A stretch of DNA of 64,000 nt from an uncultured Phocaeicola sp. (lineage in GTDB: Bacteria > Bacteroidota > Bacteroidia > Bacteroidales > Bacteroidaceae). The position numbers and the translations under genes are program-made. The stretch lies in NCBI GenBank assembly GCA_944319745.1, contig CALUET010000009.1, positions 1 to 64,000 on the forward strand, read 5' to 3'. The notes below the pieces were generated by a model, which worked only from the letters and a program-made list of their open reading frames with translations, was not told the DNA's origin and searched no databases. Position 1 is the first letter of the stretch. Each line of letters begins with the position of its first letter. Below, one piece after another: positions 43,955 through 52,595 of this stretch.

Positions 43955-46099
43955 ATGGAAAAGAAAAGCAAAGTGGTAAGCAAACGCTTGCAAAAGCATT
44001 TGAAGGAATTGATACGTAATGGGCAACTTGAAGAAGCAGCAATACAGCTTGAACCTATTGCGCAAGAAGGTAATCACAATGCACAATACCAATTAGGGAA
44101 ACTGCTTTTTGATATCATGAGAGACAAAAAAGACTATACAGGCATAGAGAAAGTAGTCTATTGGTATGAAGAGGCTGCTAAACAAGGGTGTGCCAAAGCA
44201 ATGGAAGCTCTTGGAGAGCTGTACTTTCCCGGAACCTGGGATGCTTGTATGAGGGATGTGAAACAATCTCCTACATTTACGCTGCAAACAGACTTAAGCA
44301 AGTCGTTATCTTATTTTGTGCAAGCTTCTGAAAAGGGAGAGCGATTATGGACTCATTCCTGCTCATTATCTAATCTGTTCCACTCCGTGACTGCTACAGT
44401 TGATATGAAAAATGAAGTTATGCAGACTGTGTTGGTTCTTGCCCGAAAAGGAAATTGTGATGCGGCATATCATTTGCTTAATGAATGGTGGTGGCATTTC
44501 AGACGTCCTGATAGAATACCGGATATTCTTTATCTGACACAGAAGGATTGGCTTCATGCGGATTGGTTTCTCGCATTATTGAATTATGAAGTCGAATGTC
44601 AGAAAAGGGGAGAACATACGAAAGATGCGATAAGGCTATTGGATGATTTCGCAAAGAAAGGCAACCGGGAAGCCTTGAATATGTTGACGGATACAGGGTT
44701 GCAAGTCGGTGGCTTAGTAGCTTGTTGGGCTGGGGATATCCATTATGAATGCCAAGAATATGAGAAAGCTTTGGAATGCTACGTAGCAGGGGAAGATTTT
44801 TGTAAACTCGGTGAGATGTATGAGCAAGGCGAAGGTACCGCACCCGATGCAGCGAAAGCATTCCATTATTACGTAGAAGCGGAAGATTATTACAATATGG
44901 GACTGTATGAACAGGGTATCGGTGTGGGAAAGGATTTGCAAAAGGCTTTTGAGTGTTATTATAAAATCGTTGATAGAGAAATCTATGAATCTGACTCAGA
45001 GGAATGGAAAGAAGAAATCCTGTCTACTCGCCGTGCATTTCGTCGTTTAAAGAAGATTCTGTTCGCACAAAAAGATGAGATAAAATTGACAGTTGTCACG
45101 AAAGAAACGGAATCCATTTGCGGTTTCTCGGTCACCGGTTATGGAGATTGCCGGTTCACGATAGATTGGGGTGACGGAAAAACGGATGAGATAAACCATG
45201 AGAAAGAAGAAGTAATTCATACGGAACATACGTATTCAAGAAAAGGAAAATGGAATATCTGCCTAAGAAGCGATGAAACACATACTATTACCTCTTTTCA
45301 CTATACTTGTGAGGCGTGTACGTTGAAAGCATTGAATGTAACACTATGTCCGATACTGACGGACTTGTATTGTGTCAATCAAGCATTGAAGTGTTTGGAT
45401 GTCTCTCGGAATCCGAGATTGGAACGGTTGGTTTGCCGTAGGAATAAACTACAAACGCTGAACATTCGAAAGAATAACCATCTTACCCAACTTGATTGTT
45501 CTGACAATCCATTGAATTATTTGAATTGGCATCCGCGATACTCGGCATTGCTCCATGTTTGTATCCAAAACACCACATTGCTTCCAGACCAATATGGTTT
45601 ACTTGATGATTTGTTAAAGAGAAATGATGGCCGTGAAGTGAATGCTATTTCAAAAGACTCTTTTGAGAAACTTCACCTGAATTTGGCTTACTATATGCGA
45701 TGCAGCAATTGGAAAGACATCAAGGAAGAAGTGAAAAACGGTGTAACCAGTAGGAAAATACATACATGGGAAAAATACCGTCAGGCTTTTGCTAAAATTT
45801 GTTCTATGCAAGTAGACAAAACCAACACTGACAGCAAATGGAAAATTGTCAGCGATGGTTGGGTTCATGGCGAATATAATTTAGGAAACGGCGATTACTC
45901 TCCACAAGACATAGAAGATGTTCACATGTCATGGAGTGAATGGTTGGCAACGCCTGTAGAAGTGGTAGAAAAAGAAGGGTGGATAATGCTGCCGCTTACA
46001 AAATCTTCCGAAATAGCCGGTCAGTGTTTTTTAGGCATGACTTATGAAAACAAATGGTGTGATATAAACCTGTTAAGAAGCCGGAATTTTAACTTGTAA
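43955..46099 (+). CDS. SEL1-repeat / PKD / leucine-rich-repeat protein
   Basis: A 714-residue soluble protein without signal peptide. SEL1/TPR-type helical repeats fill about residues 25-370 (AQYQLGKLLFDIMRDKKDY; YEEAAKQGCAKAMEALGELY; YEQGEGTAPDAAKAFHYYVE). A PKD-like beta domain (about 390-440, RFTIDWGDGKTDEINHEKEE) and leucine-rich repeats (about 455-535, LKCLDVSRNPRLERLVCRRN; LTQLDCSDNPLNYLNW) follow, then an uncharacterised C-terminal region of about 170 residues. I prefer the ATG at 43955 (MEKKSKVVSKRLQKHLKEL) over a GTG at 43856. It is intact although its neighbours are broken. Function unknown; SEL1 and LRR modules mediate protein binding. Confidence 0.75.
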   Translation: MEKKSKVVSKRLQKHLKELIRNGQLEEAAIQLEPIAQEGNHNAQYQLGKLLFDIMRDKKDYTGIEKVVYWYEEAAKQGCAKAMEALGELYFPGTWDACMRDVKQSPTFTLQTDLSKSLSYFVQASEKGERLWTHSCSLSNLFHSVTATVDMKNEVMQTVLVLARKGNCDAAYHLLNEWWWHFRRPDRIPDILYLTQKDWLHADWFLALLNYEVECQKRGEHTKDAIRLLDDFAKKGNREALNMLTDTGLQVGGLVACWAGDIHYECQEYEKALECYVAGEDFCKLGEMYEQGEGTAPDAAKAFHYYVEAEDYYNMGLYEQGIGVGKDLQKAFECYYKIVDREIYESDSEEWKEEILSTRRAFRRLKKILFAQKDEIKLTVVTKETESICGFSVTGYGDCRFTIDWGDGKTDEINHEKEEVIHTEHTYSRKGKWNICLRSDETHTITSFHYTCEACTLKALNVTLCPILTDLYCVNQALKCLDVSRNPRLERLVCRRNKLQTLNIRKNNHLTQLDCSDNPLNYLNWHPRYSALLHVCIQNTTLLPDQYGLLDDLLKRNDGREVNAISKDSFEKLHLNLAYYMRCSNWKDIKEEVKNGVTSRKIHTWEKYRQAFAKICSMQVDKTNTDSKWKIVSDGWVHGEYNLGNGDYSPQDIEDVHMSWSEWLATPVEVVEKEGWIMLPLTKSSEIAGQCFLGMTYENKWCDINLLRSRNFNL

Positions 46100-46120
46100 T
46101 TGAACTTTATTATTAAACCG

Positions 46121-46306
46121 ATGATATTAGATTATAAAGGAAAGCGTCTGTTTGCATTTTCAGACACACATGGACGACATCGAGATCTAATCATTCCACA
46201 AAGTGTAAACATCTTGATTTGTGCCGGGGATGTCGTATCTGACTTTCATGAAAACGGACTGGAAGATTTTTCCAGACATTATATAATAAAGGACGTTTCA
46301 GTCTGA
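46121..46306 (+). pseudogene. Truncated metallophosphoesterase, N-terminal fragment
   Basis: About 61 residues from ATG 46121: KRLFAFSDTHGRHRDLIIP holds the D-x-H metal motif and NILICAGDVVSDFHENG the GD motif of calcineurin-like phosphoesterases. The GNHE/GHxH motifs and the rest of the fold (normally about 200 residues or more) are missing. After GLEDFSRHYI the sequence runs into the 3' end of the opposite-strand gene, so a deletion or rearrangement removed the remainder. It cannot be an active enzyme. Confidence 0.75.
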
Positions 46307-47081
46307 ACGATAACGTTTCCCATTTTGGTCAATAATATGCTGGCATATCAAATGGGCTTCCACCCAGAAATCATTTAACCGCAATAAGTCCGGGATGGAA
46401 TAAGGCTTGTGCGTACAAATGTCATGTACAGCATGGCATACGACAAGGTGTTCCAATTCCGGATGGTGTAAATGTCCTTCTGCCCATATCTCACCGTCAT
46501 CCAGGAAATTCACACATCCCAACTGCTCATCCGTCATATCAACTGTGTTTTTAGGCGAGTAATCACAGGAACATTCTTCAATTTCGACAAGTCCGTCATA
46601 ACCATCTTCAAGCAAATTGTAAATCAATTCAATCATGTAAGCAAAATCGGAACCATAATAGCTAATTCCAGAATGGAATCATCTCCGTTATACACATATT
46701 TCAACGTGCCACGAATCACATAGTCATCATCGAAAGACGTATCTTTAGGACTATCAATATACGGTAAAGATTTGCCATACGATGATACAGTTTCCTGGTC
46801 AATCCATAAAGCAATTGGTTTACTGCTTCAAAACGTTTGATTTCTTGTGGCGTGGTCTGAAACATCCGATTGAGAATCAAACTCCGTGTACCTATCAGGT
46901 CTTGTATCTTTTCTATTTGTGTAGCACCGATATGTCTCAAATCAAGATTCCTTTTTTCTTGTCTGTTCATCAATCTTTTGATTTTCGCTTCCACTTCTAA
47001 TAGCAGAGCCCGTTTTTCATCTATATTATTTTCCTGATAGATGTAGTCTGTCAAATCGTTAGCGTATAAATCCATGACCAT
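46298..47081 (-). pseudogene. Unknown gene split by two frameshifts
   Basis: Three pieces join into one protein of about 260 residues: MVMDLYANDLTDYIYQENNI ... NQLLYGLTR (47081 to about 46790), ETVSSYGKSLPYIDSPKDTS ... VYNGDDSILEL in a second frame (to about 46665), and YYGSDFAYMIELIYNLLEDG ... HIIDQNGKRYRSD in a third (ends 46298). The two longer pieces read alone as ORFs of about 122 and 112 codons. The sense of the joined text across both joints (LTR-ETVSSYGKSLPYIDSP; ILEL-YYGSDFAYMIEL) supports single-base indels. Family unknown. The last piece has PYSIPDLLRLNDFWVEAH, typical of conserved Bacteroidales hypothetical proteins. Confidence 0.65.
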
Positions 47082-47236
47082 CTTATTTAATGATATTACC
47101 AAAGTAAACAGGTTTTGTGCCAAACCAAAGCACAAGAATATTTTGCTGCATAGCAGAAAAATCTTTTCAGCAAATGCTTTAATATGGCATAACTTTATAC
47201 GAACTTTGCTTTATCAATCTTAAAAAACTCTACATC

Positions 47237-47652
47237 ATGGAACAATTGACATTCAAATCTTTGCTATCCCAATTCAGTTTTGATGATATCTTAACTGATT
47301 TCAAAACCCTGTATCAAATAAATGCGCCTGAATCATTTCAAGGAACCGATTGAGAGGCTTACCGAAAAATATACCAATATCTTCAAAACTTGAAGCCTCG
47401 GAATCGAAATACTCCATCTATCTAGCATCCCGTTGGGGACGATGTTCACTTGAAGTTGATATGAATTGTGCTATCTATAATAAAAACATAGATGAAATTA
47501 TTCAGCCTATGGCGACCTATTCCCCTTGGTCTGAAGTATTGGACATGAAAATTACTGTTGAATATGATATAATAATAACTCCACAAGAATTAACTGCGGG
47601 ATTATTTTGGGAGATCACTTATTACGGAGTAAAGAATGCAAAAGTACCCTAA
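47237..47652 (+). pseudogene. Second DUF6557-like gene, broken by two frameshifts
   Basis: ATG 47237 begins MEQLTFKSLLSQFSFDDILT and stops at 47352. A second frame reads KEPIERLTEKYTNIFKT, and a third is open to 47652 (ASESKYSIYLASRW ... PQELTAGLFWEITYYG). Start (LTxKxL.....FDD.L) and end (EEI/ELTA..LWEITFYG) match the broken gene at 41403-41929, so the two are paralogues that flank the decayed stretch. The 155-nt gap before it (47082-47236) separates it from a divergent gene. Confidence 0.6.
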
Positions 47653-47700
47653 AAATTTTTAGTTGACCAATTGTATATACTTTCTAACTAATACAAACTT

Positions 47701-48606
47701 ATGGTAAAAGATTTATTCGACAAATACATTTGGCTGGTAGATACCATCTATAGGGCCGGCAAAATCACATTTGAGGAAATCAATGAACGTTGGCTCCGCT
47801 CACGGTTAAGTGATGGAGAAGATATTCCATTAAGAACCTTTCACAACTGGCGCACTGCTATAGAACAAACTTTTGATATAAATATCGGCTGTAACCGGAA
47901 AAGAGGTTACTATTATTATATCGAGAATGCGGATGATATGCAAAAAGGAGGAATCCGTAATTGGTTGCTCAATACGTTCACTGTCAATAATCTGATAAAC
48001 GAAAGTCATCATTTAAAACGGAGAATTCTGTTCGAAGAAATTCCCTCCGGCAGAAAATATCTTACGCCTATTATTGAAGCCATGCGTGACGGACTGGAAA
48101 TAGAGTTATATTATCAAAGCTATTGGTACGAAGAACCCAGCACTTATACATTACAACCTTATTGCATCAAAGTATTCAAGCAAAGATGGTATGTGATTGG
48201 TTTTTGTAAAGAACGGAATGATATCCGCACTTTTTCTTTGGATAGAATACTGCAATTAAATACATTAGATACAAAATTTACTTATCCAAAGGATTTTGAT
48301 CCGGAGGCTTACTTCGCGGACTATTTCGGCATTATGATTGAAAATAAGAAGTTGGAAACTATCCGCATTAGAGTTTATGGAATGCATGTGCAGTATATTC
48401 GTGCTTTACCCTTACACCATTCTCAACGTGAAATCGAGACTACAGAGGATTATTCTATATTTGAATACAGCATGAAACCGACATTGGATTTTAAGCAAGA
48501 ATTGCTTTCAAGAGAAGCAGAAGTGGAAGTCCTTTCTCCTTCATCTTTCCGAGAAGAAATAATTCAGTCAGTGAATGAGATGGCTTCATTATACAACAAA
48601 CAATAG
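47701..48606 (+). CDS. WYL-domain transcriptional regulator
   Basis: A 301-residue protein with an N-terminal winged-helix-like region (about residues 1-75, FEEINERWLRSRLSDGEDIP; LRTFHNWRTAIEQTFDINI), a WYL domain (about 120-200, IEAMRDGLEIELYYQSYWYE; YCIKVFKQRWYVIGFCKERN; FSLDRILQL) and a WCX-type C-terminus (about 220-300). WYL proteins often regulate defence or DNA-damage genes and bind nucleic-acid-derived ligands. It is intact and sits last in the accessory region, next to tRNA-Leu, 48 nt after a decayed gene. Confidence 0.88.
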   Translation: MVKDLFDKYIWLVDTIYRAGKITFEEINERWLRSRLSDGEDIPLRTFHNWRTAIEQTFDINIGCNRKRGYYYYIENADDMQKGGIRNWLLNTFTVNNLINESHHLKRRILFEEIPSGRKYLTPIIEAMRDGLEIELYYQSYWYEEPSTYTLQPYCIKVFKQRWYVIGFCKERNDIRTFSLDRILQLNTLDTKFTYPKDFDPEAYFADYFGIMIENKKLETIRIRVYGMHVQYIRALPLHHSQREIETTEDYSIFEYSMKPTLDFKQELLSREAEVEVLSPSSFREEIIQSVNEMASLYNKQ

Positions 48607-48668
48607 AATATCATTTACAGAATAGTGTAAGTGAATATCTTTAAATCCAATTATCTATACTTTCGACT

Positions 48669-48690
48669 GGGAACAAAACGGGAACAATAA
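48669..48690 (+). repeat. Short direct repeat beside tRNA-Leu
   Basis: GGGAACAAAAC followed directly by GGGAACAATAA: two 11-bp copies of GGGAACAA. Such repeats next to a tRNA 3' end resemble integrase arm-binding sites of Bacteroidales mobile elements, but no integrase is present. Confidence 0.35.
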
Positions 48691-48700
48691 ATATAAAACA

Positions 48701-48739
48701 AAATCGGCTAAGTGCTATTTTTAGCTACTTAGCCGATTT
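48701..48739. terminator. Bidirectional terminator between the WYL gene and tRNA-Leu
   Basis: A perfect 13-bp stem, AAATCGGCTAAGT (48701-48713) with ACTTAGCCGATTT (48727-48739), around a 13-nt loop. It serves the WYL gene (plus) and tRNA-Leu (minus). Confidence 0.85.
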
Positions 48740-48744
48740 CTTTG

Positions 48745-48828
48745 TACCCAGACCCGGGGTCGAACCGGGATGGATTTTACTCCACTGGTGTTTGAGACCA
48801 GCGCGTCTACCGATTCCGCCATCTGGGC
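48745..48828 (-). tRNA. tRNA-Leu (CAA)
   Basis: An 84-nt class II tRNA: acceptor GCCCAGA pairs with TCTGGGT (one G-U), D-arm GGCGGAATCGGTAGACGC, anticodon stem CTGGT/ACCAG with loop CTCAAAC (anticodon CAA), a long variable arm and T-arm CCGGTTCGACCCCGG. CCA is not encoded. Right border of the accessory region. Confidence 0.95.
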
Positions 48829-48848
48829 ATCTCTATCGAATTGCGTGG

Positions 48849-48879
48849 CAAAGGTAATACTTCTTTTCATATAAGCAAA
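48849..48879 (-). promoter_or_regulatory. tRNA-Leu promoter, consensus -33/-7
   Basis: Minus strand TTTG (48876-48879), 19 nt, TACCTTTG (48849-48856), 20 nt before the tRNA. The rest of the 48829-49196 gap is AT-rich and shows only the GH43 promoter. Confidence 0.8.
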
Positions 48880-49158
48880 ATATTAATGTGTTTTTTTACA
48901 AAAAGAATCATTCTCTATTTGTCCAAACATCGAGATCTTTCTGAAGAAAGAACCTATTATTTGTTAAACAAGAATGAAAATTACATTCCATAATATTTGC
49001 AAAACAGCAATAAATATTTTCCTTTCCCCAGATAAAAGATTCAGAAGAAAATCCTTCCATATCATAACATTTCTATTTCAAATCTTCCAAACATACAAAA
49101 AATTGCGAGCAAAAAAAGAAATTTATATCACCAAAACTTTTTCTTATTCCTTTTTTCT

Positions 49159-49166
49159 TATTTTTG
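49159..49166 (+). promoter_or_regulatory. -7 element for the GH43-GH127 operon
   Basis: TATTTTTG, 30 nt before the GH43 ATG. The -33 site is not clear. Confidence 0.5.
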
Positions 49167-49196
49167 CACTGCAATGTAATTTCTAAAAAAATACAT

Positions 49197-50171
49197 ATGA
49201 GAATACAAAAAATCTTGTCGATAATATTATTGTCGGGCGCATTCTGCAATGGAGTTTCTCAAGAAATTTATAATAACCCTATTGTTGATTTAGACTTGCC
49301 CGATCCCACAATTATAAAAGCAGACGACGGTTCTTTTTATCTGTACACGACCGAAACTGTCCGGAACCTACCAATTCTTCATTCCACCAACCTCACTGAT
49401 TGGGAAATGATCGGTACCGCTTTTACAGATGAAACTCGTCCCAACTTTGTCCCCGGCGGGGGAATCTGGGCTCCGGATATCAATAAAATTGGCGATAAAT
49501 ACGTTCTTTATTATTCCATGTCCACATGGGGAGGCGAATGGACCAGCGGAATCGGAGTCGCAGTTGCCGACCGGCCTGAGGGGCCATTTAAGAATTGCGG
49601 GAAATTGTTCCGCAGCAATGAGATGGAAGTCCAAAATTGCATTGATCCTTTTTACATAGAAGATAACGGACATAAATATTTATTTTTCGGAAGTTTCCGC
49701 GGAATTTATGTCGTAGAACTGAATGACGACGGGCTATCGGTGAAGAAAGATTTCAGACGATTGCGGGTGGCCGGAACAGCTTACGAAGGAACTTACATAC
49801 ACAAACGGGGAGATTTTTATTATCTGTTCGCATCTATCGGCTCTTGTTGCGAAGGGGCCAAAAGCACTTACACCACTGTTGTAGGCCGATCAAAGAATCT
49901 TTTCGGCCCTTACTGGAATAAAAAAAACAAATCCATGCTCGACAATCAGCATGAAGTCTTAATACATAAAAATGAAACATTTACCGGTACCGGGCACAAT
50001 TCCGAGATCGTTCAAGACAAGAACGGAAACGATTGGATATTTTATCACGGAGTAAAACTTGCGGAACCTGAAGGACGGGTACTTTTAATGGATCGTATAG
50101 AATGGATAGACGGATGGCCCGTTGTAAAAGGAAACAGTCCTTCAACAGAATCGCCGGTGCCCGAATTTTAA
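49197..50171 (+). CDS. Secreted GH43 glycosidase (arabinosidase/xylosidase-like)
   Basis: A 324-residue protein with a signal peptide (cleaved near GVSQ, residue 22) and one GH43 propeller. Catalytic triad candidates: Asp36 in DLDLPDPTII (general base), the aspartate in NCIDPFYIEDNG near 145 (pKa modulator) and the glutamate in AYEGTYIHKRGD near 192 (general acid). Typical GH43 text GGGIWAPDINKIGDKYVLYY follows the first blade. Likely an alpha-L-arabinofuranosidase or related exo-enzyme, in line with the GH127 later in the operon. The frame opens earlier at TTG 49164, but that lies inside the -7 box, so ATG 49197 is used. Confidence 0.9.
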   Translation: MRIQKILSIILLSGAFCNGVSQEIYNNPIVDLDLPDPTIIKADDGSFYLYTTETVRNLPILHSTNLTDWEMIGTAFTDETRPNFVPGGGIWAPDINKIGDKYVLYYSMSTWGGEWTSGIGVAVADRPEGPFKNCGKLFRSNEMEVQNCIDPFYIEDNGHKYLFFGSFRGIYVVELNDDGLSVKKDFRRLRVAGTAYEGTYIHKRGDFYYLFASIGSCCEGAKSTYTTVVGRSKNLFGPYWNKKNKSMLDNQHEVLIHKNETFTGTGHNSEIVQDKNGNDWIFYHGVKLAEPEGRVLLMDRIEWIDGWPVVKGNSPSTESPVPEF

Positions 50172-50195
50172 ATATCACAAAAAACAAAAAAGAAG

Positions 50196-51356
50196 ATGGA
50201 AAGCAATATCAAAGATTCGGAACGATTAGTGTGGGTAGATGTCATTCGTTTTTTTGCAATCTTAATGGTCATCGGTGTACATTGTATCGATCCTTTCTAC
50301 ATATCCCCTGCAATGAAAGGCATTCCGGAGTACACATCTTGGGCCGCTATCTACGGTTCTTTTTTCCGTCCGTCCGTTCCTTTATTTACCATGATGACGG
50401 GCTTATTGCTGCTTCCTGTAAAACAACCGATGGGAGCATTTTATAAAAAACGGATTTACCGCATACTATTTCCGGTCATCATTTGGTCGTTTTTATACAA
50501 CATCTTCCCCTATCTCACCGGAGTATTCGGACTACCCAAAGAAATTATCGGCGACTTTTTCTGTTATACGCAAGGCAGCGAATCTCAAGCATTAGGCGAT
50601 TCATTAAAAGACGTCGCAATGATTCCGTTTCAGTTCTCATTCAAGGAAAATCACATGTGGTATATGTACCTGCTGTTAGGACTATATTTATATATGCCGA
50701 TCTTCTCGGCCTGGATAGAAAAAGCCACAAACAAAGAAAAAAGAATTTATCTGCTGATTTGGTTTATTTCCTTATTTTTACCATACATGGCCGCGTACAT
50801 CGCACCACTATTCGGCGTACGTTACCTTTTTGGCGAAGCGACATGGAATGCTTTCGGATTGTTTTATTATTTCGCCGGGTTTAACGGATACCTCATTTTA
50901 GGACATGTTCTGAAACAAATGAAAGATCTTGATTGGAAGAAAACGCTTTCCATTTGCATTGTCCTGTTTGCTGTCGGATATTATGTAACATTTTCCGGAT
51001 TCTCCGCCGCAGCAGCCAATCCGGAAGCCACAGAGTCGGATATGGAATTATTCTTTACCTTCTGCAGTCCGAACGTGGCCATCATGACAGCAGCGGTCTT
51101 CTTATTACTCAAGAAAGTGCATATTCGTAATAAAACATTGGTACATTTACTGGCAAACATGACGAAATGTGGTTTCGGTATTTACATTATTCACTATTTT
51201 GTGGTGGGACCTTTTTTCTTGCTGATAGGCCCCTCATCGTTGCCTATTCCCCTGCAAGTTCCTGTCATGGCGATTTGTATTTTTGCCGTTTCATGGGCTT
51301 TTACAGCAGTTGTCTACCGGCTGTTAGAAAAAAAAGCCGTATATATCATGGGATAA
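50196..51356 (+). CDS. Acyltransferase family 3 membrane protein
   Basis: A 386-residue AT3 (OafA/NodX-like) protein with about ten TM helices. It opens RLVWVDVIRFFAILMVIGVH, the typical first helix with the conserved Arg and His; a second Arg motif is AFYKKRIYRILFPVIIW near residue 90. Members transfer acetyl or other acyl groups across the inner membrane to sugars. Placement inside a glycan-degrading operon (24 nt after GH43, 80 nt before galM) is unusual and suggests acylation of an envelope glycan or a different product. Confidence 0.88.
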   Translation: MESNIKDSERLVWVDVIRFFAILMVIGVHCIDPFYISPAMKGIPEYTSWAAIYGSFFRPSVPLFTMMTGLLLLPVKQPMGAFYKKRIYRILFPVIIWSFLYNIFPYLTGVFGLPKEIIGDFFCYTQGSESQALGDSLKDVAMIPFQFSFKENHMWYMYLLLGLYLYMPIFSAWIEKATNKEKRIYLLIWFISLFLPYMAAYIAPLFGVRYLFGEATWNAFGLFYYFAGFNGYLILGHVLKQMKDLDWKKTLSICIVLFAVGYYVTFSGFSAAAANPEATESDMELFFTFCSPNVAIMTAAVFLLLKKVHIRNKTLVHLLANMTKCGFGIYIIHYFVVGPFFLLIGPSSLPIPLQVPVMAICIFAVSWAFTAVVYRLLEKKAVYIMG

Positions 51357-51436
51357 ACCATTGTAAATATCGCTCAACTCCACAATATATACAAAACAAT
51401 AATATTTAATCATTTATCTAAAAACAAATAAACATT

Positions 51437-52579
51437 ATGAAGAAATCATTATTCTTTTCGTTACTTGTATCAGCCACACTGGTAGGATGTGCAGGCGGAC
51501 AAAAAGGTACATCAGGCTTAACCGAGTCTGGCCTCGATCCGCAAAAATTTATCACCGACGTAAACGGACAAAAAACCGAGCTGTTTGTTCTGAAAAATAA
51601 GAATAACATGGAGGTATGCGTAACCAACTTTGGTGGAAGAATTGTCTCTATTATGGTTCCAGACCGCGACGGAAATATGCAAGATGTCGTGCTCGGTTTC
51701 GACTCTATCCAGGATTATATAAAAAATCCGTCCGACTTCGGAGCAACAATCGGACGATATGCTAATAGAATAGGGCAAGGACGTTTCACCCTTGACGGCA
51801 CAGAATATCAATTGCCACAGAATAATTATGGTCATTGTCTCCACGGAGGTCCGAACGGATTCCAGTATGCTTTATTCAACGGAACGAAAATAAACGATCA
51901 GGTTGTCAAGCTGACTTACCAGTCAAAAGACATGGAAGAAGGTTTCCCCGGCAATTTGAACTGCTCGGTTACTATGAAACTGACAGACGACAATGCCATT
52001 GTTCTCAGTTACGAAGCGACAACAGACAAACCGACCGTCGTAAACCTTACGAATCATTCTTACTTTAATCTGGACGGTAATCCGGCAAATGACAACTCAG
52101 ACCAGCTGTTGTATGTAAATGCCGACAGCTACACTCCGTGCGACAGTACCTTTATGACAACAGGAGAAATACTTCCCGTTGAAGGAACTCCGATGGACTT
52201 CCGCACTCCGACTGCAATCGGTTCACGAATCAATGAGGATTTTATCCAACTGAAAAACGGATTAGGCATCGACCATAATTTCGTATTGAATACAAAAGGC
52301 AACATTGATCAGGTTTGCGCATCGCTGGAATCACCCAAAACCGGCATCAAACTGGAAGTATTTACCGACGAGCCCGGTATCCAAATTTATACCGGTAATT
52401 CTTTGGACGGCACATTAAGCGGAAAGAAACAAATCGTTTACAAATACAGAACAGCCGTATGTTTGGAAACACAAAAATACCCCGATACTCCAAACAAACC
52501 CGATTGGCCTTCATGCGTACTGCGTCCGGGAGAAAAATATACCAGCCATACGATCTTTAAATTTTCTGTTGACAAATAA
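51437..52579 (+). CDS. galM: Aldose 1-epimerase (mutarotase) lipoprotein
   Basis: A 380-residue lipoprotein (FSLLVSATLVGCAGG, lipid cysteine 18). GalM fold signatures: TNFGGRIVSIMVPDRDG, IGRYANRIGQGRF, the substrate-binding HCLHGGPNGF near residue 135, NLTNHSYFNLDG with the catalytic histidine, and a C-terminal LETQKYPDTPNKPDWPSCVL containing the base. It interconverts sugar anomers outside the cytoplasm, probably galactose or arabinose released by its neighbours. 16 nt before the GH127 gene. Confidence 0.94.
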   Translation: MKKSLFFSLLVSATLVGCAGGQKGTSGLTESGLDPQKFITDVNGQKTELFVLKNKNNMEVCVTNFGGRIVSIMVPDRDGNMQDVVLGFDSIQDYIKNPSDFGATIGRYANRIGQGRFTLDGTEYQLPQNNYGHCLHGGPNGFQYALFNGTKINDQVVKLTYQSKDMEEGFPGNLNCSVTMKLTDDNAIVLSYEATTDKPTVVNLTNHSYFNLDGNPANDNSDQLLYVNADSYTPCDSTFMTTGEILPVEGTPMDFRTPTAIGSRINEDFIQLKNGLGIDHNFVLNTKGNIDQVCASLESPKTGIKLEVFTDEPGIQIYTGNSLDGTLSGKKQIVYKYRTAVCLETQKYPDTPNKPDWPSCVLRPGEKYTSHTIFKFSVDK

Positions 52580-52595
52580 ACTAATATACTGAAAT

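Noticed and set aside
41403..47652. Programmed frameshifting as the reason for the broken genes
   Set aside because: Several shifts per gene, no common slippery heptamer or downstream hairpin seen; decay or sequencing error is simpler.
48974..49186. 70-codon plus-strand ORF before the GH43 gene
   Set aside because: AT-driven composition rich in Phe/Ile/Lys; it runs through the GH43 -7 box.
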